DNA of 6,955 nucleotides, from assembly GCA_036012725.1 (NCBI GenBank), contig DASCPW010000073.1, forward strand, positions 1-6,955, written 5' to 3'. This DNA comes from GCA-2686765 sp036012725 (lineage in GTDB: Bacteria; Pseudomonadota; Alphaproteobacteria; Rhodospirillales; 2-02-FULL-58-16). Numbering within the stretch: the first letter of the stretch is position 1; the number at the start of each line of letters is the position of its first letter. Under the pieces are notes generated by a model. The model was not told the origin of the DNA. It worked only from the letters and a program-made list of their open reading frames with translations, and ran no database searches. Of the stretch, positions 1 to 6,467 are shown piece by piece. The position numbers and the translations under genes were made by a program.

Positions 1-817
1 CCTCGCCGTTGAGCCGTTCCTTGATGAAGGCCATGGCCTGATCGAGGGCCCGATCCTCCAGAAACTTGGGAAAGAAAGGCTCGGCCAGACGGGCCATGCG
101 GTCGACAAACATCAACAACGCGCCCAGCCAATGGCCGGACGGATTGGTAAGATAGTTTCTTACTTTTTCCGCTGGGACGACAAAGAGTTCCTTGATATCG
201 ATATTTTTTGGATTACGCGCCATGGGCTTGAGCGCCGCCAGAATCATCAGCGGCACCATCACGGTACGCGACCAGTAAGACACCTTGTTGATATGGAAAG
301 GCGCCCATTTTGGCAACAACAGCGCCTCTACCTTGAATACCGGCACGGCGCGCCATGGCACCTGCCCGAACAAAGCCAAGGTGTAACGTGTGAAAACGTT
401 GCATTTCGCCGCCCCGCCATGAGCCAGAATGGCATCGCGCGCCTTCACCATGTGAGGGGCGTCAATATCCTCCCCGACCAATTTGAGGGCGAAATAGGCT
501 TTCACCGAAGCACTGATATCGAAATCACCGCCGTGATAAAGAGACCATCCGTCGTGGTTCGCTTGGATGGAGAAAAGATAAGTTGCCAGCTTCGTCTCGG
601 TTTCACCATCGACTAGGTCCAGGTAATGGTTAAGGAGGATGTATTCGGCCGGGATGGTGGCGTCAGCCTCCAATTCGAAGGCCCAATGACCGTCCTTGGC
701 CTGTCGGGAGATGAGCCAGTCCGAGGCCTCTTCGACCAGCTTTTCTATGGGATCTTCTTTGGAGCCTTCAGGCGCCGCCAACCTGTCCAGTAAACTCGTT
801 ACGTTGGTCATGGTCAT
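1..817 (-). CDS. shc: Squalene-hopene cyclase, N-terminal 272 codons (cut by window edge)
   Basis: Cyclises squalene to hopene/hopanol, the step that makes the hopanoid skeleton; members are monotopic inner-membrane enzymes of about 650 residues, so roughly 40% is present. The reverse-strand frame is open from ATG 817 to the edge. Visible family features are a QW-type repeat near residues 35-45 (ISRQAKDGHW) followed by ELEAD, a second near 85-105 (IQANHDGW then YHGGDFDISASVKAYFALK), and the conserved stretches FTRYTLALFGQVPWRAVPVF and KVSYWSRTVMVP. The catalytic DxDD motif would lie beyond the left edge and cannot be checked. Two in-frame ATGs occur, at 817 and 811; the first is chosen because AGGA lies 9 bases upstream. 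It is the last visible gene of the hpn operon but is separated from hpnE by 122 bases with its own promoter candidate. The family call is firm; intactness of the whole gene is unknown. Confidence 0.95.
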   Translation of the reverse strand, partial: MTMTNVTSLLDRLAAPEGSKEDPIEKLVEEASDWLISRQAKDGHWAFELEADATIPAEYILLNHYLDLVDGETETKLATYLFSIQANHDGWSLYHGGDFDISASVKAYFALKLVGEDIDAPHMVKARDAILAHGGAAKCNVFTRYTLALFGQVPWRAVPVFKVEALLLPKWAPFHINKVSYWSRTVMVPLMILAALKPMARNPKNIDIKELFVVPAEKVRNYLTNPSGHWLGALLMFVDRMARLAEPFFPKFLEDRALDQAMAFIKERLNGE

Positions 818-907
818 GAATAGCCATCCTAATCGGAAGCGGTTTCATCATGCCGTCATCAAGATTCGGCAGGTTCAAGCACTGTCCGACAAGTTAAAGC
901 ATGAGGA

Positions 908-935
908 TTTGTAAAAAATTATCTTATTTTGTCAA
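908..935 (-). promoter_or_regulatory. Candidate sigma-70 type promoter for shc
   Basis: On the minus strand a perfect TTGACA (935-930) is followed after 16 bases by TACAAA (913-908, 4 of 6 matches to TATAAT). The spacer is almost pure A/T and contrasts with the GC-rich genes on either side. Transcription would start near 901 and leave a leader of about 80 bases before the shc ATG at 817. It would let shc be expressed independently of the genes before it. It is seen by eye only, with no transcript data. Confidence 0.5.
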
Positions 936-939
936 GTGC

Positions 940-2190
940 TTACATCAAAGAACGAACGGCGGTGGCAGCGGCGCGGCCCGACCGGACCGCGCCTTCGATG
1001 GTCGCGGGAAGACCGGTATCGGTCCAGTCGCCGGCAAGGAACAGGTTACTCCATTGTGTTCCGACGCCGGGCCGGCGCGAGACTTCGGGTGGAATTTGAG
1101 CAAAGGTGGCATGCTTTTCCTTGACTATTCGGTAGGCCGGAAGGGCGGCGTCACCGAGTTCAAGGGCGCGGACGATCTCGCCCCAGAGACTAGCGGCAAT
1201 CGTATTCACGGGCGATTTGGCAAGGTCGTCGGCGGCACTGACAGTGACGGATGCAATGTCGCCGCGTACAAACAACCACTGACCGATCCCGCCAATTAGC
1301 CCCAGGCAAAATATCTCATCGTAACATCGTTGCAGGCGGAAATGACCGTTGACGATGGCCCGGCTTGCCCGCGGAACGACCAAGCCAGGAACCAAACCCT
1401 CCGCCGCCGCCGGAGGAACCGCCAAAACAACCGCGTCGCCCACCGCCAAGTCCACCTTGCCGGCTCCGAAATCGAGCCTCGATACTAGGCCGTTATCAAA
1501 AACCAGCGAGCGCAGCCGCCGGTTCAAGCGAATCGGATAGCCTCGCTGCTCCAGGAAAGCCAGGGCCGGAGCAATGAAACTTTCGCTTAAACCCGTTCGC
1601 GCAATCCGTAGACGACAGGCCGCTTCGCCGCGCCCGAAAGTCTCCCGCAGAACGGACCGAAACAGCACCGCCGAGCCCTCCTCGGCGCTGGTATTGAGAA
1701 CGGCCACGGCCAGGGGTTCCCAGAACCGCCGGTACAAGGTGCCACCACCTGCCAAGCACTCGGCAACGGTGCTGTCTTCCCCCGCCCAGGCCAAGCGCAG
1801 CCCCTGCAAATAGTCGAAAAACCTAGCCCCTGGCACCCGTGCCCCTCCGGAAACAAGCCACCAGGGAGTAAGGATAGAGCCGATCCGGACGGTCCAGCGA
1901 TAGCTGCTTTGCAGATCGAAAAAGGCAAAGGAGGCCCGGTCGGGACCGACGAGGCTGCCGCCGGCGCCAATCTCTTCAAGATAAGCAAAAGCCGAGGAAT
2001 TGCCGCTGAGCAGGATATGGTTGCCGTTGTCGATTAGCCGGTCGAGGACCGGATCATGAAAGGAGCGGCACCGCCCGCCGGCCAGCATCGCCGCTTCGTG
2101 GACCACCACCCGCCATCCCGCCTGCGTTAGCCCAACAGCACAAGACAGACCGGCAAGACCGGCGCCAACGACATGCGCGGTGGAAGCCAC
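940..2190 (-). CDS. hpnE: Hydroxysqualene dehydroxylase HpnE (FAD-dependent)
   Basis: Reduces hydroxysqualene to squalene, the third step of the HpnCDE route. The protein is 416 residues, normal for the family. The N-terminus has a Rossmann dinucleotide-binding motif GAGLAG (residues 9-14), an acidic residue ending the second strand (E32) and the amine-oxidase type GGRCRSF signature (38-44). The C-terminus has the second FAD-contact region NLFLAGDWTDTGLPATIEGA. The start is GTG at 2190, two bases after the hpnD stop; the frame is open further upstream to an ATG at 2352, but that would overlap about 160 bases of hpnD and put an unrelated tail before the Rossmann strand. There is no clear ribosome binding site, so translation is probably coupled to hpnD. 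It could be loosely called a phytoene-desaturase-like or squalene-associated FAD oxidoreductase; the context decides for HpnE. Confidence 0.93.
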   Translation of the reverse strand: MASTAHVVGAGLAGLSCAVGLTQAGWRVVVHEAAMLAGGRCRSFHDPVLDRLIDNGNHILLSGNSSAFAYLEEIGAGGSLVGPDRASFAFFDLQSSYRWTVRIGSILTPWWLVSGGARVPGARFFDYLQGLRLAWAGEDSTVAECLAGGGTLYRRFWEPLAVAVLNTSAEEGSAVLFRSVLRETFGRGEAACRLRIARTGLSESFIAPALAFLEQRGYPIRLNRRLRSLVFDNGLVSRLDFGAGKVDLAVGDAVVLAVPPAAAEGLVPGLVVPRASRAIVNGHFRLQRCYDEIFCLGLIGGIGQWLFVRGDIASVTVSAADDLAKSPVNTIAASLWGEIVRALELGDAALPAYRIVKEKHATFAQIPPEVSRRPGVGTQWSNLFLAGDWTDTGLPATIEGAVRSGRAAATAVRSLM

Positions 2191-2192
2191 TT

Positions 2193-3056
2193 CTAAACAA
2201 TCCCATAGCGCAAAACGATCCAGATCTTGTCGATCAAGGAGAGCTTCATCGGTTGCGCGTTCCTTTTCCAGCCCCGCCGTTGCAGACGCTGGAAGATGAG
2301 GCGATAGGCAACCATCATCATCAGCACCGGGCGGACTTCCCGGCGATCGCAAAGACTAAGAATTGTCGCCGTCTCCTGGAAGCGGCGGTTAGCCAATTCG
2401 GCCAATTCGTCGCAAACCTTTGGTAGGGCGGGATGGTCGAGAACCGCCATTGGCTCCAATTCGGTGATGCCATGAGCGCGCAAACGATCAGCAGGCAAAT
2501 AGAGGCGGTTGAGCATGGCGTCCTCATGCAGGTCGCGAAGGATGTTTGTCACTTGCAGGGCCTGGCCCAAGGAGCGGGCAAGCCGGTTGCCGTCTTCGCC
2601 ATCGATGCCAAACACACGGACAGACAAACGCCCGACGGCACAAGCTACCCGGTCACAATAGAGGTTGAATTCTTCGCCGTCGGCAATCCGGACGGCGTCG
2701 CTGGCATCCATCTCCATGCCGTCAACAATGGCCAGGCAATCTTTTTTCTCAAGGCCGAAACCGGTGGCCGCCCCGGCCAGGGCCAGAGAGACGGGAAACC
2801 GTCCCTGGCCGGCAAAAACATTCTCTAGCTCTTGGCGCCACTCGCTGAGACGGGCGCGCTTTTCCGCCTCAATGCCGGGTTCATCAGCAATATCGTCGAC
2901 TTCGCGGCAAAAAGCATAGACCGCGTACATGGCGTTTCGTTTCGCTTCGGGCAAAAGGCGCATGGCCCAGAAAAAGGTTGTCTTGGACCGCCTAACCAAG
3001 GACTCAACTTTGTCCATAGCCTCGACCAGGGTCAGGTCTGATTGGGCTCCTGTCAT
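2193..3056 (-). CDS. hpnD: Presqualene diphosphate synthase HpnD
   Basis: Condenses two farnesyl diphosphates into presqualene diphosphate, the entry step of hopanoid squalene synthesis; a cytosolic, Mg-dependent trans-isoprenyl diphosphate synthase. It has 287 residues, typical of the family. The first aspartate-rich motif DDIAD lies at residues 54-58 after AVYAFCREV, and the second (NILRDLHEDA) has D175 and D179, followed by RLYLP. Both metal-binding motifs are therefore intact. The start ATG 3056 lies 34 bases after the hpnB stop. The frame continues upstream to an ATG at 3134, but this would overlap hpnB and add a non-family leader; a GTG eight codons before 3056 is the only other option. 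The ribosome binding site is weak. It is closely related to phytoene synthases, but pairing with hpnC and hpnE makes that alternative unlikely. Confidence 0.94.
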   Translation of the reverse strand: MTGAQSDLTLVEAMDKVESLVRRSKTTFFWAMRLLPEAKRNAMYAVYAFCREVDDIADEPGIEAEKRARLSEWRQELENVFAGQGRFPVSLALAGAATGFGLEKKDCLAIVDGMEMDASDAVRIADGEEFNLYCDRVACAVGRLSVRVFGIDGEDGNRLARSLGQALQVTNILRDLHEDAMLNRLYLPADRLRAHGITELEPMAVLDHPALPKVCDELAELANRRFQETATILSLCDRREVRPVLMMMVAYRLIFQRLQRRGWKRNAQPMKLSLIDKIWIVLRYGIV

Positions 3057-3090
3057 GGTGGCTAATGGATACACGAGAAACGCGCCGCCG

Positions 3091-4260
3091 TCATCCAATG
3101 GAAAATTTATAGCTGCGGCCTTTCCAGGAACCACCTTGTTTGCACCAATGCCGACGCGCCGAATCCACCGTCATCAGGGTGAACAGCAGCGCCGCCAACG
3201 GCAACAGCAAAGCCAGCCAGCCAGACTGCCCATAGAGCCGTAACGTCGGCCGGTAGGCGACAGCCATTAAAAGCCAGGCGGCAAGACCGGACAACAACGC
3301 CGCCGTTTCGCCGCCCGCCGCGCCGGCCAGCGCCACGGCGGGCGGCGCCAAGTAAAGCAACGACATTCCGATGACCGTGCCGATCAGGGCCAAGATAGAC
3401 TGATTCAACTGCGTAAAGGCGGTTCGCGCAACCATCTTCCAAGTACCCCGCAAACGGTCATAAGAGCGCAAAGAGTGAACCTTTTCGGCCAAGCCAAGCC
3501 AGATGGGTCCGCTCCGTTTGATCCGCGCGGCCAAGGCGCAATCGTCGATAAGGCGGTCACGGATGGAACCGACACCTCCGGCTCGCTCCAAGGCCGTCCG
3601 GCGCACCAGCATGCAGCCTCCGGCGGCGGCGGCGGCGGGACGATCCGGGTCGTTGACCCAAGAGAAGGGATAAAGTTTCTGGAAAAAAAAGACGAAAGCG
3701 GGGTTTAGCAGATGCTCCCAGGGACTTTCACACCGGAGCAACACCATCAGGGAAACCAGGTCGAGACGGTGGTTTTCGGCTTTCGCCACCAGTCGGCGCA
3801 GGTTTTCGGGGTCGTGGTCGATATCGGCGTCGGTGAGTAGAATATATGTTGCCTCCGGGGATATCCTTTCGGCCTCTTCAAGACCCTGGTTGAGGGCCCA
3901 TAGCTTGCCCGTCCAACCGGGCTCCAGGAGGCTGCCGTCGATGATGCCCAGCCGGTCGCAACTCCCGGCCGCCGCCCGCCCCTTCTCGGCGGTGCCGTCG
4001 TCGCTATTGTCGTCGACCAGAACAATATGGAAATCACCGGGATAATCCTGTTTGAGCAGGGAATCAATCACCCGTGCAATGGTTGGCGCCTCGTTGCGGG
4101 CGGCAATCACCGCGACCACGCGGGGCCAATTCCGCCGTTCGTCCGCCACCGTCCCGTCAAGGCGCTGGTCGGCGCGCCAAAACCCTCCCCGCAACAGTAA
4201 CAACCCCGCCCAAAGGGCAAAGGAGATAATACCGAGGACGGCGAGGACGTCGGCCAACAT
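3091..4260 (-). CDS. hpnB: Hopene-associated glycosyltransferase HpnB (GT2 fold, membrane-anchored)
   Basis: A 389-residue family 2 glycosyltransferase of the type found in hopanoid clusters. Its exact donor and acceptor are not established, and modification of the hopanoid side chain is the usual guess. One membrane segment lies at residues 3-24; the nucleotide-sugar domain follows with VVAVIAARNEAPTI (48-61), DDNSDDGT (83-90) and the metal-binding DAD at 144-146 in LLTDADIDHD. A basic stretch RLRGTWKMVARTAF precedes about three hydrophobic segments in the last third, and the protein ends in a KGRSYKF-type tail. ATG 4260 is 8 bases after the hpnC stop, with no clear ribosome binding site, so translation is likely coupled. 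The coding DNA contains a GCC run (Ala tract, around 3621-3639) and an eight-base A/T homopolymer at 3683-3690 (Phe tract), both prone to slippage; the reading frame is intact here. Confidence 0.92.
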   Translation of the reverse strand: MLADVLAVLGIISFALWAGLLLLRGGFWRADQRLDGTVADERRNWPRVVAVIAARNEAPTIARVIDSLLKQDYPGDFHIVLVDDNSDDGTAEKGRAAAGSCDRLGIIDGSLLEPGWTGKLWALNQGLEEAERISPEATYILLTDADIDHDPENLRRLVAKAENHRLDLVSLMVLLRCESPWEHLLNPAFVFFFQKLYPFSWVNDPDRPAAAAAGGCMLVRRTALERAGGVGSIRDRLIDDCALAARIKRSGPIWLGLAEKVHSLRSYDRLRGTWKMVARTAFTQLNQSILALIGTVIGMSLLYLAPPAVALAGAAGGETAALLSGLAAWLLMAVAYRPTLRLYGQSGWLALLLPLAALLFTLMTVDSARRHWCKQGGSWKGRSYKFSIG

Positions 4261-4268
4261 GTGACAGA

Positions 4269-5120
4269 TCAGAACAGAACCGACAGCACGCCCTTGAAGC
4301 CGCTGATGATGAACCCGGCCTTGGAAAGCTCCACACGCCGGCGCAAGGGGTCACGGCGGCCAAGCAGCGAAATCAAGGCATCGGCGATATTGATGATGAA
4401 AACCGATTCCATGCCTAAACGGCGTGATTTAAGGCCGCTGGGCAGGACGCGAGCCTCGTTCATCAGAGTTTGCGTTGCATGCAAGGTTTGATCGAGAACC
4501 CGGCGCATGGCCGGGCTGGCGGCGGCGGCATCCAGCTCTTCGACTGTGGCACCCGCCTGTTGCATCCAATCCATTGGCAGATAGACGCGGTCCAGTGAGC
4601 GGTAATCCTCCTGGCAGTCCTGAATATGGTTGATGACTTGCAAGGCCATGCATAAGGCGTCCGAAGGACCATAACCGTCCCGGGACCCACCGTGAAGATC
4701 AAGCAGGTAGCGTCCAACAGGTGCCGCCGAGAGGATGCAATAGCCAAGGAGGTCGTCCCAATCCCGGTAGCGCAACTTGGTGGCGTCCTGTTTGAAGGCT
4801 GCCAGCAGATCGAGGCAATGGCGCGTGGAGACACCCGTTTCGGCCAAACTCTTTCGCATAGCCTGGGCCTTGCCGAAGAAAGGGTTTTCATGATTGCGGC
4901 CCAGCACCACGTCTTCGAACCCATCGAGGCGGGTGACTTTCACGTCCGCCGGAAGATTGGGATTATCGGCGATGTCGTCGATGGCGCGGGCAAAAGCATA
5001 AAAAATGGCGATGTGAGGACGTAATTTTCGCGGTAGCAACCACGAGCCGACAGGAAAGTTCTCGTATGCCTCGTCCTTGCCGGAGGGGGTCTCGATGGAT
5101 AATGACATGCCTTCAGTCAT
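4269..5120 (-). CDS. hpnC: Hydroxysqualene synthase HpnC
   Basis: Converts presqualene diphosphate to hydroxysqualene in the second step of the HpnCDE route. With the start used here it has 283 residues. The family signature YENFPVGSWLLP lies at residues 19-30, the first aspartate motif DDIAD at 48-52 and the second (NHIQDCQEDY) with D168 and D172, followed by RVYLP. ENFPV near the N-terminus and the C in the second motif separate it from HpnD. The start is uncertain: ATGs lie at 5159, 5156, 5120 and 5108. I prefer 5120 because a GAG lies 8 bases upstream and because the extra 13 codons include two AGA codons, unusual in these genes; 5159 would still fit without overlapping the preceding gene. 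The order hpnC-hpnB-hpnD places the glycosyltransferase between two consecutive pathway enzymes. Confidence 0.92.
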   Translation of the reverse strand: MTEGMSLSIETPSGKDEAYENFPVGSWLLPRKLRPHIAIFYAFARAIDDIADNPNLPADVKVTRLDGFEDVVLGRNHENPFFGKAQAMRKSLAETGVSTRHCLDLLAAFKQDATKLRYRDWDDLLGYCILSAAPVGRYLLDLHGGSRDGYGPSDALCMALQVINHIQDCQEDYRSLDRVYLPMDWMQQAGATVEELDAAAASPAMRRVLDQTLHATQTLMNEARVLPSGLKSRRLGMESVFIINIADALISLLGRRDPLRRRVELSKAGFIISGFKGVLSVLF

Positions 5121-5188
5121 GGGACGGGCTCTTGGCGTCGCGGCGTGTCTAACCATCATTCCATGGCGGAAACGGATGAAAACCCGGA

Positions 5189-5806
5189 TCAGGCGTCGTT
5201 CTCTAACCGTTTGCGCAATTGGCTGAGAAGGCTTTCGACCTGGCCACTATTCTGGAGAATTACGGAGGCGAATTCCGAACGTTGGGTTTGCCCCATGCTG
5301 ATGCCCTCGACGATGATATCGATGATTTTGAAATTTCCGCCCCGCGCCCGTACCCGCCAGTTAACCTTGAGCGGCTTTAGTCCTTCGGCTCGATTCAGCG
5401 ATGAATAAACGACAATATCCTTGCCGCCGACGACCACTGACTTGGAAATCACTAGGGTTTCGCCCGAATATTTGGCGAAACGCTCGGCATAGGTGACCAC
5501 CAGCAGATCCTCGAACAAATTAAGGTATTCTTCGCGTTCCCCTTGCGTTGCCTTCCGCCAGTGGCGTCCCAAGACCCACCTGCCAATGGTCTTGACGGCA
5601 AAGTGCTCGATCAAAAGAGAACGAAACCGTTGCATCCGCTTCTCCGGCGTGACGCCTTCTCCGGTCAGCGACGTGATCGCCCTGTCGGCAAGAGAGACGA
5701 TGAACCTTTCCGCACCCTGGCCAATACCGTCGGAAAACCCTGGCGCCGGGAAAAGCAAAACCAGCAAAATCACATAGATGACCAGAATTCCATGCCGTTT
5801 CTTCAT
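5189..5806 (-). CDS. hpnM: MlaC/Ttg2D-family periplasmic protein, HpnM-like
   Basis: A secreted lipid-binding protein of the MlaC (Ttg2D, toluene tolerance) family. MlaC carries phospholipids through the periplasm; the hopanoid-cluster version HpnM is thought to take part in hopanoid transport, but its cargo is not established. It has 205 residues, the usual length. A signal peptide is clear: MKKRH, a hydrophobic core from about 7 to 19, and probable cleavage after GFS (residue 25). The mature part has the family pattern RFRSLLIEHFAVKTIGRWVLG (about 60-80), a WRKATQGEREEYLNLFEDLL helix and strands ending in FKIIDIIVEGISM. Start ATG 5806 is chosen because it opens the signal peptide; an in-frame ATG at 5869 would bury it. 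It is the first gene of the operon. The family call is firm; the name hpnM rests on context. Confidence 0.85.
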   Translation of the reverse strand: MKKRHGILVIYVILLVLLFPAPGFSDGIGQGAERFIVSLADRAITSLTGEGVTPEKRMQRFRSLLIEHFAVKTIGRWVLGRHWRKATQGEREEYLNLFEDLLVVTYAERFAKYSGETLVISKSVVVGGKDIVVYSSLNRAEGLKPLKVNWRVRARGGNFKIIDIIVEGISMGQTQRSEFASVILQNSGQVESLLSQLRKRLENDA

Positions 5807-5930
5807 TGTATTGCCCAATCGTGTTTCTTTTTTGATATCTAAAATGAAGTTTCCGTTTCGCGATGTCATAACTCACACGCTGTTTCGAGCCAATATAACA
5901 TAACCGTGACAACCCCTCTCCTGGGGAGAT
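5807..5930 (-). promoter_or_regulatory. Leader and presumed promoter region of the hpn operon
   Basis: This AT-rich stretch lies between the terminator at 5931-5957 and the first operon gene, so the operon promoter should be here. I see TTGTCA and TATATT words on the minus strand, but they are only 9 bases apart, and no pair with normal spacing stands out. The immediate upstream sequence has only a weak ribosome binding site (TGGGC). A small hairpin, TCTCC/GGAGA with a 3-base loop (5917-5929), sits at its upstream end. No regulator site is recognised. Confidence 0.3.
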
Positions 5931-5957
5931 AAAAAAACACGGGGCTTCACTGCCCCG
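5931..5957 (-). terminator. Rho-independent terminator, minus strand
   Basis: On the minus strand a perfect 6-bp GC stem CGGGGC/GCCCCG (5957-5952 with 5945-5940) with a 6-base loop is followed after two bases by a run of seven T. It lies 46 bases past the stop codon of the EAL relic and is also the first terminator downstream of tRNA-His. It probably was the EAL gene's own terminator and now ends transcripts from the tRNA side, insulating the hpn operon. Confidence 0.8.
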
Positions 5958-6003
5958 CCACCGGCATTCTGCCAATCTTGCCCGCTTAAAGAAAGAAAAA
6001 TGC

Positions 6004-6177
6004 TTACCGGATGGGATTCTGGTCCACGGAGACGCTATTGACGGTCATAATATAGGCTAGGAAATCCTTCGGCGGTATGGCCTTGCTGAAATGAAAACCC
6101 TGCCCAAAGGAACATTTCCTGGAGCTGAGAAATTCATGTTGATCCTTTGTCTCGATGCCTTCGGCCGGTCCATCAAC
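6004..6177 (-). pseudogene. EAL-domain (c-di-GMP phosphodiesterase) C-terminal relic
   Basis: The minus strand encodes 57 residues that match the end of EAL domains: PAEGIETKDQHEFL, the xAEGxETxxQ motif, then CSFGQGFHFSKAIPPKDF, which corresponds to the family's C-xxx-QGY-x-FS-xP-x(4)-F end. It stops with TAA at 6006-6004. The catalytic EAL and metal-binding motifs that should precede it are absent: four bases further upstream the tRNA-His 3' end begins, and an in-frame TAA lies directly before the homologous part. No start codon precedes the domain match. It is therefore the tail of a phosphodiesterase gene that lost at least three quarters of its domain. The alternative of a functional small protein is unlikely without a start. 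Confidence 0.8.
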
Positions 6178-6181
6178 TTAA

Positions 6182-6259
6182 TGGGGTGGCTGATGGGAAT
6201 TGAACCCACGACCCCTAGATCCACAATCTAGTGCTCTAACCAACTGAGCTACAGCCACC
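6182..6259 (-). tRNA. tRNA-His (anticodon GTG)
   Basis: A full cloverleaf reads on the minus strand: acceptor GTGGCTG paired with CAGCCAC, D-arm TAGCTCAGTTGGTTAGAGCA, anticodon stem CTAGA/TCTAG around loop TTGTGGA giving anticodon GTG (histidine), and T-arm GTGGGTTCAATTCCCAT. The extra 5' G (G-1, at 6259) opposite C73, the identity mark of tRNA-His, is encoded. The CCA end is also encoded (6184-6182). There are no mispaired positions in the acceptor or anticodon stems, so the gene looks functional although both neighbours on this strand are broken. Confidence 0.97.
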
Positions 6260-6270
6260 ACGGGCGGGTC

Positions 6271-6302
6271 ATTTAAGTAATGCCAAGCCCCTGGCCCGTC
6301 AA
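6271..6302 (-). promoter_or_regulatory. Candidate promoter of tRNA-His
   Basis: On the minus strand TTGACG (6302-6297) overlaps the stop codon of the aminotransferase relic and is followed by an AT patch TACTTAAAT (6279-6271) that can supply a -10 element; TTAAAT sits 20 bases away, TACTTA 17 bases away with a poorer match. A GC-rich stretch (GACCCGCCCG) then runs into the tRNA, like the discriminators of growth-rate-controlled stable RNA promoters. The -35 is good, the -10 uncertain. Confidence 0.4.
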
Positions 6303-6455
6303 GCGCCGCCGCCACCGAAATGCCGCCGCAACCTGTCGATGGCCTCGTCCAAAATCCCGTCCTCCTTGCAAAAACAGAAACGGGCAAAGTGATCGGCATC
6401 GGCGTTCTCGTAAAAGGCGCTCACCGGCACGGTGGTAACGCCGGCCTCAATGGTA
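6299..6455 (-). pseudogene. Class I/II PLP aminotransferase C-terminal relic
   Basis: About 51 codons on the minus strand read TIEAGVTTVPVSAFYENADA, then HFARFCFCKEDGILDEAIDRLRRHF and a TGA stop at 6301-6299. This is the C-terminal end of class I/II aminotransferases (the GVAxIPxSAFY ... RFxFxKxxxxLxEAxxRL pattern, most like the methionine/kynurenine-type aminotransferases). The large PLP-binding domain with its lysine is missing, and no start codon precedes the match; an in-frame TAG lies about 30 bases before it. The exact left boundary of homology (6440-6460) cannot be set by eye. The relic keeps a good frame, so the truncation may be fairly recent, or its end may be kept because it carries the tRNA promoter. 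Confidence 0.75.
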
Positions 6456-6467
6456 ATGCCTGATAAT

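Noticed and set aside
131..616. Open reading frame of 161 codons on the plus strand
   Set aside because: It lies fully antisense to squalene-hopene cyclase, whose family motifs are continuous on the minus strand, and its own protein shows no recognisable motif.
2191..2352. Upstream extension of hpnE to an ATG at 2352
   Set aside because: It would overlap hpnD by about 160 bases, and the added residues have no counterpart before the FAD-binding Rossmann strand.
3057..3134. Upstream extension of hpnD to an ATG at 3134
   Set aside because: It overlaps the end of hpnB, and its residues do not resemble the start of this family.
5807..5869. Upstream extension of the MlaC-like gene to an ATG at 5869
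   Set aside because: A signal peptide with MKKRH and a hydrophobic core begins at 5806; 21 extra charged residues before it would be unusual.
5913..5929. Second small hairpin (CCCC/GGGG or TCTCC/GGAGA) as another terminator
   Set aside because: No T run follows it on either strand; on the minus strand it comes after the T run of the real terminator.
6178..6399. 73-codon open frame on the minus strand ending in VAQLVRALDCGSRGRGFNSH
   Set aside because: That ending is the well-known false translation of a tRNA gene, here tRNA-His, and the rest is an off-frame reading of the aminotransferase relic.
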